Positions 16,301 to 23,784 of a DNA stretch of 64,000 nt are shown here, piece after piece. Position 1 is the stretch's first letter. Each line of letters starts with the position of its first letter. The stretch is from an uncultured Planctomycetaceae bacterium. GTDB taxonomy: Bacteria; Planctomycetota; Planctomycetia; Pirellulales; Pirellulaceae. The position numbers were made by a program, and so were the translations under genes. The stretch is taken from positions 35,711-99,710 of the forward strand of contig CAIPEB010000087.1 of NCBI GenBank assembly GCA_903863885.1, read 5' to 3'. The notes beneath the pieces were generated by a model. That model did not search any database. It had not been told where the DNA came from and saw nothing but the letters and a program-made list of their open reading frames with translations.

Positions 16301-17613
16301 AGGAAATTCAGGCTGTCTCGGAGCAGGTCGCCGGTGTGCTGCGCAAAGTTCCCGGAGCCGTCGACGTATTCGCGGACCAGTCGGTTGGCAAAGGTTACCT
16401 CGAGATCAACATCGACCGGGATCGCGCAGCGCGATACGGGGTAAACATCGGCGACGTGCAGGATGTTATCGAGACTGCGCTCGGCGGCAGAGCGATCACG
16501 ATGACGGTCGAAGGCCGCGAGAGGTTTCCGGTGCGAGTTCGGTACGCCAGGTCGTACCGCGAGGATGAAGAGGACGTCAAAAACCTGCTCGTGAACGCGG
16601 CCGTCGGCGGGATGCCGGCCGTCGGTGATTCCGGGGCCATGGGAATTGCGGCAGGCGCGAGTGCCGGCGGACGGTCTTCGGGCAGTCCGCAAACCGGGCC
16701 GCTGCAGGTGCCGCTCTCGATGGTGGCCGATGTGGCAATCGTCGAGGGACCCGCCATGATCAAGAGCGAAAACGGCATGCTTCGCTCCTATGTTCAACTC
16801 AACGTGCGCGATCGCGACATCGTGGGGTTTGTCGAGGAAGCTCGGAGGATTGTCGGCCAACAGGTCAAATTGCCTTCGGGTATGTATCTCGAATGGAGCG
16901 GCCAGTTCGAAAATCAGATCCACGCAAGGAAGACCATGCAGGTGGTCTTCCCCGCAGTGCTGCTGCTGATCTTCATCATCCTGTACATCACATCCAACGA
17001 TTTCGTCGACACGGGGCTGATGATGATGGCAGTTCCTGAAGCCATGGTCGGCGGTGTGCTGTTCCTGTGGTTTTTCGACTACCGCTTCAGTGTGGCCGTT
17101 CAAGTCGGCTTCATTGCCTGTTTTGGGATGGCCACCGAAACCGGGATCATCATGCTTGTCTATTTGAACGAGGCGCTGAAGAAGCACGGAGGGTTGGAGA
17201 ACATCCGCTCGCTCGACGAATTGAAGCACGCCGTGATCGAAGGGGCCGTGCATCGACTTCGCCCGAAACTGCTCACGGAAGGCGTTGCCATTATCGCCCT
17301 GGCTCCCATGCTCTGGGCCAGCGGTGTGGGACACGAGATTATTTCCGCCATGGCCGCTCCAGTACTTGGCGGACTTCTGATTGCAGATGAAGTCGTGGAC
17401 ATCTTCATCCCTGTGCGTTTCTACTGGGTCCGCCGTTGGCGATGGCTGAAAATGCACGGGATCGACGAGTCCACTGCTGGCTATGACAAGGCGGTTCGTT
17501 CGCACAATCAACGCGGAGCCGATGCGGCCGCGTTTCAGTTGCCGGCTCCGGCGGGAGAACACACAGAAGCAGCATCCGGTGACGGCGCTCCTTCAGATGC
17601 GCCGCGGACGTGA
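13321..17613 (+). CDS. cusA: CusA-like heavy-metal RND efflux pump, enlarged
   Basis: 1430 residues against ~1040 for typical CusA/CzcA. The proton-driven inner-membrane pump is recognised from the N-terminal helix (VVILLFLGVVVWGIYAVV), the TM4 proton-relay motif ILVDQAIVMVENATHHL, the segment after TM6, and DYMPPLDEGSILDMPVTAPR. The C-terminal helical bundle includes FGMATETGIIMLVYLNEAL. Two enlargements stand out. There are three hydrophobic stretches between residues ~530 and 600, where CusA has one. There is also a ~265-residue mostly helical insertion (~680-945) between the PKEFW motif and the segment that resumes the CusA pattern (LLKELDSSIRVPGWANIW). It starts 53 bp after the adaptor and is surely in the same operon. 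Confidence 0.93.
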   Translation: MIEHIIEFSIRNRFVVILLFLGVVVWGIYAVVNTPIDAIPDLSENQVIVFTDWMGRSPKEIEDQITYPLSVNLQGLAGVKAVRSSSEFNFSMINIIFEDSVDFYFARQRVMERLTLAGTFLPPGVVPYLAPDATALGQIFWYTVEGKGYDAGRLRAIQDWYVRYQLNSVPGVAQVASAGGFPIEYQVDVDPNKLRAYDVTLGELFAAVARSNSAVGGKVIQKGNAEYIVRGVGWIRDTKDIEKIVVKADQKRGTPIYISNLATVTLGPEFRRSVLEKDGQEAVGAVVMMRHGENPLQVTSRIKKKIEQLQAGLPAGVRIVPFYDRTRLIHGAIETLGETLLHEMIIASVAILLILMHFRSAFVICITLPLAALVSFILMRHFDIASNIMSLSGIAISIGILVDQAIVMVENATHHLTEHFGHHRKITGDTREIVITACRMVGRPIFFSVMIILISFIPVFALSGRDGKTFHPLAFTKSFAMLGVAIISITLVPALIPTFIKGRLRSEEESWLVRNLIGIYKPWLTWLMPRRNLAMWSFSALLIVGAGLFPLDAVVGIEWRTCFLAITGITMLGTLIFIVGPQWQALSFVTLAALALASYNFPKIGTDYMPPLDEGSILDMPVTAPRVSVTQATDDLKARDKLLRQFPEVELVVGKAGRADTPTDPSPLDMVESVITLRPKEFWPRRKLRYNDAARQSAVILAALQREKLVEPIRDDSERLAVLDPTTMNALTRMDETMRRFVQLRYQEFEADLGPRLLREFVEELTARWRRAGELRRPVGEAEMARLVGELQQEFADILTAGAAQEDVNRLVQKIAEKLAAQKTVIMSPGLLSPRFSRPRELWLGLVGVLGSERPTLFTEMLDFITTRRESLWRGHTRNLDYEVFDQAVAAYDRFALDELRAVAQQNGLWAETNDEAAEQRRLNELRSELDTAWAPHLFLWKNDRDALLKELDSSIRVPGWANIWTQPIINRIDMLATGVRTMIGVKVFGNDLEEIQAVSEQVAGVLRKVPGAVDVFADQSVGKGYLEINIDRDRAARYGVNIGDVQDVIETALGGRAITMTVEGRERFPVRVRYARSYREDEEDVKNLLVNAAVGGMPAVGDSGAMGIAAGASAGGRSSGSPQTGPLQVPLSMVADVAIVEGPAMIKSENGMLRSYVQLNVRDRDIVGFVEEARRIVGQQVKLPSGMYLEWSGQFENQIHARKTMQVVFPAVLLLIFIILYITSNDFVDTGLMMMAVPEAMVGGVLFLWFFDYRFSVAVQVGFIACFGMATETGIIMLVYLNEALKKHGGLENIRSLDELKHAVIEGAVHRLRPKLLTEGVAIIALAPMLWASGVGHEIISAMAAPVLGGLLIADEVVDIFIPVRFYWVRRWRWLKMHGIDESTAGYDKAVRSHNQRGADAAAFQLPAPAGEHTEAASGDGAPSDAPRT

Positions 17614-17695
17614 ACACCCGAGAGTCCACTGCCGGACTTACGGCGACAGGTTTCTGGTTCGTTGCGGAATTTCGTTTCATGATGAGGAGAAAGAA

Positions 17696-18190
17696 ATGAA
17701 GAATCTTACGTTGCTCGTCGCGGCCACCCTGTTGGTGGGAATCGGACACTTCGCATTCGTGCTGCACGCCGGTCATGCTGAAGACGCCGCAAAGACCGGT
17801 CAAGACCAGCAGCAAAAGAAGCAAGACCAGTTGCTTATCGCGGTGCAGAGGATCTGTCCAATGTCGGGCAAGAAGCTCGGTGTCATGGGCGATCCGGTTA
17901 AGACCAAGATCGGTGAGGAAGAACTCTTTCTTTGCTGTGAGGAGTGCCGCAACGGTAAGGTCAACAAGGACCACTTGGCCGCAATCCACGTCAATATGGC
18001 CAAGGCTCAGGGCAGGTGTCCGGTGATGAACAAGGCAATATCGGAAAACGGACCGTCGACGATTGTCGCCGGCCGGACGGTGTACGTTTGCTGCGCCGCC
18101 TGCAAAAGAAAGGTGCAGGCGGATCCGAAGGTGTATCTCGAGAAAGTCGACGCGCTGTATGCGGCGTCGATCAACGCCGAAAAGAAGTAG
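17696..18190 (+). CDS. Periplasmic protein with two CP...CCxxC (YHS-like) metal-binding modules
   Basis: 164 residues; ATG 17696 after AGGAG (17685-17689). It has a signal peptide (NLTLLVAATLLVGIGHFAFV). The mature protein contains two repeats of one module: ICPMSGKKLG ... LFLCCEECRNG at ~53-90 and RCPVMNKAIS ... VYVCCAACKRK at ~105-140. Each pairs a CP motif with a downstream CCxxC, and the same module forms the C-terminus of the adaptor at 11423-13267. No CusF-like gene is present, so this protein may be the periplasmic metal carrier or buffer for the pump; that role is inferred from context. It lies 82 bp after the pump and before the outer-membrane channel gene. Confidence 0.8.
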   Translation: MKNLTLLVAATLLVGIGHFAFVLHAGHAEDAAKTGQDQQQKKQDQLLIAVQRICPMSGKKLGVMGDPVKTKIGEEELFLCCEECRNGKVNKDHLAAIHVNMAKAQGRCPVMNKAISENGPSTIVAGRTVYVCCAACKRKVQADPKVYLEKVDALYAASINAEKK

Positions 18191-18213
18191 TGGCGGTCTG
18201 GCGGCTCGACTGC

Positions 18214-18315
18214 CCTGCGGCCCCTGGGCGTCTGCCAGAATGCGGCCGGCCCAACCCCCAAACAGGGGCCTGTTTCGACCAACCAGCCTACCGCAGGGGC
18301 ATTCTGCGGCAGGCT
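18214..18315. repeat. Paired inverted repeats between the metal-binding protein and the TolC-like gene
   Basis: CCCTGCGG (18214-18221) pairs exactly with CCGCAGGG (18292-18299). GTCTGCCAGAATGC (18231-18244) pairs with GCATTCTGCGGCAGGC (18300-18315) apart from one mismatch and a 2-nt bulge. The two pairings interleave, so together they would form a pseudoknot; singly they could be alternative hairpins. A smaller ACAGGGGCCTGT dyad lies inside. The element could be a terminator or attenuator tuning channel expression relative to the pump genes. Confidence 0.4.
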
Positions 18316-18460
18316 GGGGGATATGCGTCGAGTTTGCGCAAGCCAACGGTTTTGGCGCGTTTAACTGAAGGTCTCGCCGTAGCTATTACAACGGTCGATG
18401 AAGATTGGAGAACCGTTATTGTCGTTCCAGTTGATCGCTGTGCAGTCTGCCGGAACCGCC

Positions 18461-19939
18461 ATGGATCGCTCGGAAATGAATCGTCGACTCTGGTGCTGCG
18501 GCATACTCGCTTGGATTGCGATGCCCGTTGGTCTCGCGTTGCTGCAGGCGGCGGAAAGCACTGCCAATAGCCACAATCGACGTTTGCCTGCCGTTGTGAT
18601 TGCTGCCAGTCACCCTCGCGCCGACGCTGAACCTGCGTCTGGTGCCGACGCGGCATCGGCCCCTGCGGCGGGCGGCGGATTCCGAGTCCAACTATCTTCC
18701 GACGCACATCTCCAGCAAGTGGGAATCGCCTCCGACGATCCGTTCTCGGGCCAGAACGAATTGTCCCTCGGTCATTTGCTTGAAGCTGTGGAAGCCCGGA
18801 ACCCGTCGCTCCAGGCAATGATTGCGGCGTGGCAGGCTGCGTCTCAGAGGTACTGGCAGGTGATTTCCCTGGACGATCCGATGTTCGGTTTCATGGTCAG
18901 CACGGCGGATGTTGGCGCGCCGGAAGGCCAGTCCGGCTACGTGTTCGATTTCTCGCAGCAGATTCCCTGGTTTGGAAAACGCCGCATTCGCGGACACGCG
19001 GCACAGGCCAGAGCCGACATGGCGCAGGGCGAGATCGGTGTGACGAAACTGGAATTGATTCAGATGACTCGAGCCGCGTTCTATCAATATTACGTCGCAC
19101 GGCGGCAGGTCGAGGTGAACCAGAAGACCGGGCAATTGATGCAGGAGTTCCGGGATATTGCGCTGGGCAAGTACGCGGCTGACCAGGCGATGCAGCAGGA
19201 CGTTCTTCAGGCAGAACTCGAACTTGCGGATCTGGCAGGACGCCGCTCGGAAGTGACTCGAGACGAAAAAATCGCGATTGCACGCATCAATACACTTTTG
19301 CTCAGGCCGGTTGACTTTCCCTTGCCGCCTCCGCCGGCCAAGATCGAGATCGCAGACGAGACTCCGTCTATCGAGATCCTGCAACAGGCGGCATTGCAGT
19401 CGCGTCCCGAACTGTTCTCGATTCTCGCTTCGATTCGCGAGGAAGAGGCCAATCTGGCTCTTGCCCAAAAGGACTACCTTCCCGACATGCAGCTTGTCGC
19501 GCGCTACGATGCCGCTGCGATGATTGATGAACAGATGCGTCCCATGGTCGGGATGAACGTCAACGTGCCCGTTTGGCAGCGCAAGCGAACGGCCGCCATT
19601 GATGAAGCGTGGGCTCGAATCCGGCAACGCAGGGCGGAATACGAAAGCCGGATGGCCGAGATCAGTTTCCAGGTGCAATCGGCCTTCGAACGACTCGCTC
19701 AGGGACGCGAAGTTGTACATCTTTTCGTCGATCGGATCTTGCCTGCCACGGAAGCGAATCTGCAGGCGGCACAGGCGAACTATACGACGGGAAAGGTGGA
19801 TTTCTTACGATTACTGGACGCGGAACGGCAGTACAACAGCCAGCAAGAGCGATACCAACAGGCGGTGGGCGAGTACCAGACTCGGCTCGCGGAACTCGAG
19901 CGTGCAATTGGCGGCCTGCTGCCAGAAGAGACGCAGTGA
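18461..19939 (+). CDS. cusC: TolC-family outer-membrane efflux channel (CusC-like)
   Basis: 492 residues from ATG 18461; ATG 18476 is an alternative and the frame is open back to 18398. The signal sequence includes CCGILAWIAMPVGLALLQA. Two TolC-type repeats are seen: LSLGHLLEAVEARNPSLQAM begins the first, and ALQSRPELFSILASIREEEA begins the second. The long coiled-coil helices are rich in Q/E/A, and the second repeat ends with NYTTGKVDFLRLLDAERQY, a motif usual in metal-efflux OMF proteins. It completes the tripartite exporter with the adaptor and pump encoded upstream. No lipobox is obvious. There is no strong ribosome-binding site near the chosen start. Confidence 0.9.
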   Translation: MDRSEMNRRLWCCGILAWIAMPVGLALLQAAESTANSHNRRLPAVVIAASHPRADAEPASGADAASAPAAGGGFRVQLSSDAHLQQVGIASDDPFSGQNELSLGHLLEAVEARNPSLQAMIAAWQAASQRYWQVISLDDPMFGFMVSTADVGAPEGQSGYVFDFSQQIPWFGKRRIRGHAAQARADMAQGEIGVTKLELIQMTRAAFYQYYVARRQVEVNQKTGQLMQEFRDIALGKYAADQAMQQDVLQAELELADLAGRRSEVTRDEKIAIARINTLLLRPVDFPLPPPPAKIEIADETPSIEILQQAALQSRPELFSILASIREEEANLALAQKDYLPDMQLVARYDAAAMIDEQMRPMVGMNVNVPVWQRKRTAAIDEAWARIRQRRAEYESRMAEISFQVQSAFERLAQGREVVHLFVDRILPATEANLQAAQANYTTGKVDFLRLLDAERQYNSQQERYQQAVGEYQTRLAELERAIGGLLPEETQ

Positions 19940-20281
19940 TTTCACCGTGCAGGACGTCTCGCTGGAACTCGGCCGTTGTCGGTTACGTAAGCGGTCGTCC
20001 GCAACTGTGAAGGCAGATGTCGGATCTGGCCGTAGCTGCGTTAACCGAAACGGCCGCAACGACTGCCGACAATGTCGACGATACCGCGATGGCGGATATT
20101 CGTGCGAATAAGAATTTCGATTTGCGCAGTAATCTGCGATCTCGCGTTCCCCCTCGCCTTTATTTCCAGGGACGCAGTTCTGCAACAATGATGCCGGTGA
20201 TTCGGCTGGCGACTGGCGTCTCGACGCGGAAGTGCACCTCTGCCGATTGCCTTCAAGCTAACGTGTTCGAGAGCCAACGTC
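19940..20281. other. Intergenic region after the efflux locus
   Basis: 342 bp between the TolC-like gene and the convergent small membrane protein. Open frames here lack family resemblance and ribosome-binding sites. No gene, RNA or clear terminator was recognised. Confidence 0.4.
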
Positions 20282-20605
20282 TCACGACCTTGATTTTGGC
20301 GCGACAACCTGCAGCAGGAATCCCGCCGAAACACCGAGGAGCGTCGGCACAATGACAAGCAGTGGGATTTCGAACACGATTGCTGCCATCGGGTCGCTGT
20401 GAGGCATAAAGACTCGCTGCATCCATCCCGACAGGTATTGAACTGGATACAGAATAAAGCCCGGCGTGCTCGAAGTCGGCTGGAACAGAAAAACGAAACC
20501 ACTTGCAAGCCCCACCAGTCCGCCTGCAAGGGTCGGGATCCATTTCAGTCGTTTCTTCGGGGAAGTTGCCTCGGCCGGGGACGCGTAAGGATTATCGGAG
20601 GTCAT
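20282..20605 (-). CDS. Small membrane protein with NPYASP N-terminus
   Basis: 107 residues from ATG 20605. The N-terminal TSDNPYASPAEA is a signature of many small planctomycete membrane proteins. Two hydrophobic segments follow: TLAGGLVGLASGFVFLF at ~25-41 and IVFEIPLLVIVPTLLGVSAG at ~76-95. The frame extends upstream to 20674 without resemblance to the family, so the shorter start is preferred. Function is unknown. It is convergent with the efflux genes and divergent from the GH31 gene. Confidence 0.75.
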   Translation of the reverse strand: MTSDNPYASPAEATSPKKRLKWIPTLAGGLVGLASGFVFLFQPTSSTPGFILYPVQYLSGWMQRVFMPHSDPMAAIVFEIPLLVIVPTLLGVSAGFLLQVVAPKSRS

Positions 20606-20969
20606 CGTCGCTCCAACTCGCACGTCGCAAAGCACCATCGTTCGCAAGTACCAGGTCGGTTGAAGTGCCGACATTCTAACCTCAAATCTGGTGCGCGAAT
20701 CAGGTCCCTCGCCCGGTCGAAATCAGACTACTGCTTGAAGTGGCGGAGTTGTCGCGTGCGCGGCTCGTCTTCGGCCCCGACGAAGGAACTGTTCCGTCCG
20801 GCATCCATCCCCGCCGCAATCATCCTTGAAACTCGAATCTGCGTCTGCACAATGAATCAGGAAATAGCCCAGCCAGGAACATGAACTTGAGCGTGCAATG
20901 CGGTGTTCTCGGGGTTCCGAGAGCAGTCTGGAACCAGAACCCGTGCGCAATCGGAAAGCAAACGTAATC
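20606..20969. other. Divergent intergenic region upstream of the GH31 gene
   Basis: 364 bp between the starts of the small membrane protein and the GH31 gene. It must contain promoters for both, but no confident -35/-10 pair or dyad was found. Confidence 0.4.
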
Positions 20970-23696
20970 ATGAAACCTCAATCGACTGCCTTGCGCGGCG
21001 TTCTCTTGACGCAGTTTGTTCTGATGGTTCTCGTCGGGTTGTCGTGCGGCGTGAGTCGTGCGACCGGGGGAGAGACCGTAACAATCTGGCTGGACGATCT
21101 CGATTTGAGCCGGATGAAGCAGCAGGTGCAGCAGCCGAATTTGAATCGGTCCTTTTCCGGCGAGACGCTGTCCATCGGCGGTCGCCAGTTTGCCCGCGGA
21201 GTCGGAAGTCATGCGACGAGCAGCTTAAGTCTTGAATTGAACGGCAAAGCGTTGCGGTTCAGTGCCAACGTGGGAGTGGACGATGGCAAGAAGACCCATC
21301 CGGGCAGCGTCGAGTTTCTGCTGCTGGGCGACGGCAGAGAATTGTGGAAGAGCGGCGTCATGTCCGCGGGCGACGCGGCAAAGCCGGTGGATGTAGATTT
21401 GTCCGGCGTGAAGGTGCTGGAACTGCGAGTCGCGGATGGCGGCGATGGCGTGGACAGCGATCACGCGGATTGGGCCGATGCTCGCATTGTCGCCGGCGAA
21501 CCACTGCCTCACCTTTACCCTGACGGTGCCGATGCGACGATTCCCACGCCGGAGTGGAACCAGCTTGCGCCCGAACAAGCGGCCCGCGATTACAAACTGG
21601 AAGCCGTGGCACCGGGCATTTGGAGACTGCGTCTGGGGAAACCCGAATCGTTGACGCCGCTCGCTTTCCGCAGTGCGCCCGCCTGCATGAGTGAGATCTC
21701 TGCTCTACCGCCTTGTCCTCGCCTGCCCATCCGCGTCTCATCGATCGGTTTCAAAACGACGGGACGCGGCGCGGTGGTGGAAATTCCCTTGCGCGCCGGT
21801 GAGCGCGTGTATGGACTGGGGCTGCAGTTGAGCCTGTTTGATCCCTTGAGTGGTCGTCGAACCATCAGGGTGAGCGACGATCCGGGGACGGCCTTGGGCG
21901 ATTCGCACGCGCCGGTGCCGTTCTATGTCTCGACGTCGGGATACGGCATCTATGTGGACAGCGCCCGGTACGTCAGTTTTTATGGCGGCAATCTCGATCC
22001 TGTCCGCGAAGCACAAGGTCCGGAGAGGAAGTCAGCAGCGTCTGCCGCGGATGTTGCGGATGCTCCGGCGACGAGCGTGGCGGAGTTGTACCGCCCGCGT
22101 GAATTGAGCAAGAGAGTGATGACCGTCGATGTGCCGGTCGCGCGCGGCGTGGACGTTTACATCTTCGGCGGACCTGAATTGGGGCAGGCCGTACAGCGCT
22201 ACAACCTGTTCTCGGGCGGCGGTTGCCTGCCGCCATTGTGGGGCCTGGGCGTCTGGTATCGCGCCTCGACTGAATTGGGGCAGCCCGAAGTGCTGGGTTT
22301 CCTGAGTGAATTTCGCGATCGACGTATTCCGTGCGACGTCTTCGGCCTTGAGCCGGGTTGGCACTCGAAGGCTTACTCCTGCTCTTTTGTTTGGAGCACG
22401 AAGTACCCCGATCCCGATGCATTGCTTGGCGAAGCCAAGGCGAAGGACTATCACCTGAACCTGTGGGAACACGCCTTCACGCACCCTACTTCGCCCCTCT
22501 ATCAACCGTTGCTGCCCTGGAGCGGCGACTACAAAGTCTGGAACGGGCTCGTGCCGGATTTTGCGACGCCTGAGGCACGAAAGATATTTGCCGATCACCA
22601 TGAGCAACTGCTGGTCAGCAAGGGAGTTTCCGGCTTCAAGCTCGACGAGTGCGATCATCAGCCTTTGAGCGCCACTCCCTGGTCTTTTCCGGAGTGCTCG
22701 CAATTTCCCTCGGGCCTCGACGGCGAGCAGATGCACTTGGTGTTTGGTTCGCTTTATCAGCAGACGCTGCTCGCGCCCTACCGGCAAAGAAACCAGCGCA
22801 CGTTTGGCCTGGTGCGGGCGTCCGGCGCACTGGCGGCACCGCTGCCGTATGTGTTGTACAGCGATGCCTACGACCACCGGCAATACGTCCGCGCTCTAGC
22901 CACGTCCGGATTCTCCGGCTTGCTCTGGTGCCCGGAAGTTCGCGACATGAATTCTCTCGAGGAGTTCTATCGCCGGCTGGAAACGAGCGTTTTCTCGGCG
23001 CTCACGCAGATTGACTGCTGGTATTTGAAGAACCCGGTGTGGAAGCAGATCAACAAGGAACGGAACAACCGGGGCGAGTTTATGGAAAACTGGGAGGAGA
23101 CCGAGACGGTCTGCCGACGGTTGCTCGAATTGCGCATGAGTTTGTTGCCGTATCTGTACTCCGCCTTCGCCGATTACCGCGAAACAGGCCGGCCGCCGAT
23201 TCGTGCGGTGGCGATGGACTATCCGAATGACGCCGGTGCCTGGAGCGTGGACGATGAATACCTGTTCGGGGCGTCCCTTCTGGTGGCGCCGCTGTTCACC
23301 GGCCAGACCAAGCGATCGATTTATCTCCCCTCGGGAACATGGTACGACTTCTGGACGAACGAGCCGTTCACGGGTGGTCGCACGGTTGAGGTCGAAAAAC
23401 CCGTGGACCAGATACCGGTGTTTGTGAAAGGCGGCACCTTGCTGCCGCTGGCTGAACCGGTGCAGTACGTCGCTTCGACCACCGAGTTCGCGGTGACCGT
23501 GCATGTGTTCGGCCAGCAGCCTGTGCCTTTCGTGCTCTGCGAAGACGATGGCGCGACTCTCGATTTCGAAAATGGAAAACAGAACCGTATCGAACTGCGC
23601 TGGGATGGCCGCGCAGGTCACGCGATCAAGACGGGCCGGTACGACGGGCCGAGCCGGTACAAGGTGGTTCGCTGGCAAACCGCAGAATCCAAGTGA
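20970..23696 (+). CDS. Secreted NPCBM-GH31 glycosidase (alpha-glucosidase/alpha-xylosidase type)
   Basis: 908 residues with a signal peptide (LLTQFVLMVLVGLSCGVSRA). Residues ~30-175 are an NPCBM-like carbohydrate-binding domain (IWLDDLDLS, FARGVGSHATSSLSLEL, DSDHADWADARI). The GH31 N-terminal beta domain and catalytic barrel follow: GERVYGLG, LPPLWGLGVWYR, IPCDVFGLEPGW. The catalytic nucleophile is probably Asp559 in GFKLDECDHQ, and the likely acid/base is in SDAYDHRQYV (Asp632). The beta-sandwich end carries VAPLFTGQTKRSIYLPSGTWYDFW. GH31 enzymes retain alpha-configuration when cleaving terminal glucose, xylose or galactose; which one cannot be told. It heads a three-gene cluster of glycan proteins running to 27604. 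Confidence 0.9.
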   Translation: MKPQSTALRGVLLTQFVLMVLVGLSCGVSRATGGETVTIWLDDLDLSRMKQQVQQPNLNRSFSGETLSIGGRQFARGVGSHATSSLSLELNGKALRFSANVGVDDGKKTHPGSVEFLLLGDGRELWKSGVMSAGDAAKPVDVDLSGVKVLELRVADGGDGVDSDHADWADARIVAGEPLPHLYPDGADATIPTPEWNQLAPEQAARDYKLEAVAPGIWRLRLGKPESLTPLAFRSAPACMSEISALPPCPRLPIRVSSIGFKTTGRGAVVEIPLRAGERVYGLGLQLSLFDPLSGRRTIRVSDDPGTALGDSHAPVPFYVSTSGYGIYVDSARYVSFYGGNLDPVREAQGPERKSAASAADVADAPATSVAELYRPRELSKRVMTVDVPVARGVDVYIFGGPELGQAVQRYNLFSGGGCLPPLWGLGVWYRASTELGQPEVLGFLSEFRDRRIPCDVFGLEPGWHSKAYSCSFVWSTKYPDPDALLGEAKAKDYHLNLWEHAFTHPTSPLYQPLLPWSGDYKVWNGLVPDFATPEARKIFADHHEQLLVSKGVSGFKLDECDHQPLSATPWSFPECSQFPSGLDGEQMHLVFGSLYQQTLLAPYRQRNQRTFGLVRASGALAAPLPYVLYSDAYDHRQYVRALATSGFSGLLWCPEVRDMNSLEEFYRRLETSVFSALTQIDCWYLKNPVWKQINKERNNRGEFMENWEETETVCRRLLELRMSLLPYLYSAFADYRETGRPPIRAVAMDYPNDAGAWSVDDEYLFGASLLVAPLFTGQTKRSIYLPSGTWYDFWTNEPFTGGRTVEVEKPVDQIPVFVKGGTLLPLAEPVQYVASTTEFAVTVHVFGQQPVPFVLCEDDGATLDFENGKQNRIELRWDGRAGHAIKTGRYDGPSRYKVVRWQTAESK

Positions 23697-23784
23697 CGGG
23701 CGATGTAAGCGGCGGGCATCCTGTGTTATTTGACAGTTGCGGTTTGGCCGGATTCGACCGTCGCATTCCGAGAAAGACTGCACG

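Noticed and set aside
15817..17562. 581-codon minus-strand ORF within the pump gene
   Set aside because: It lies opposite the well-conserved CusA coding region; its sequence is rich in His/Asp/Arg as expected for an antisense frame.
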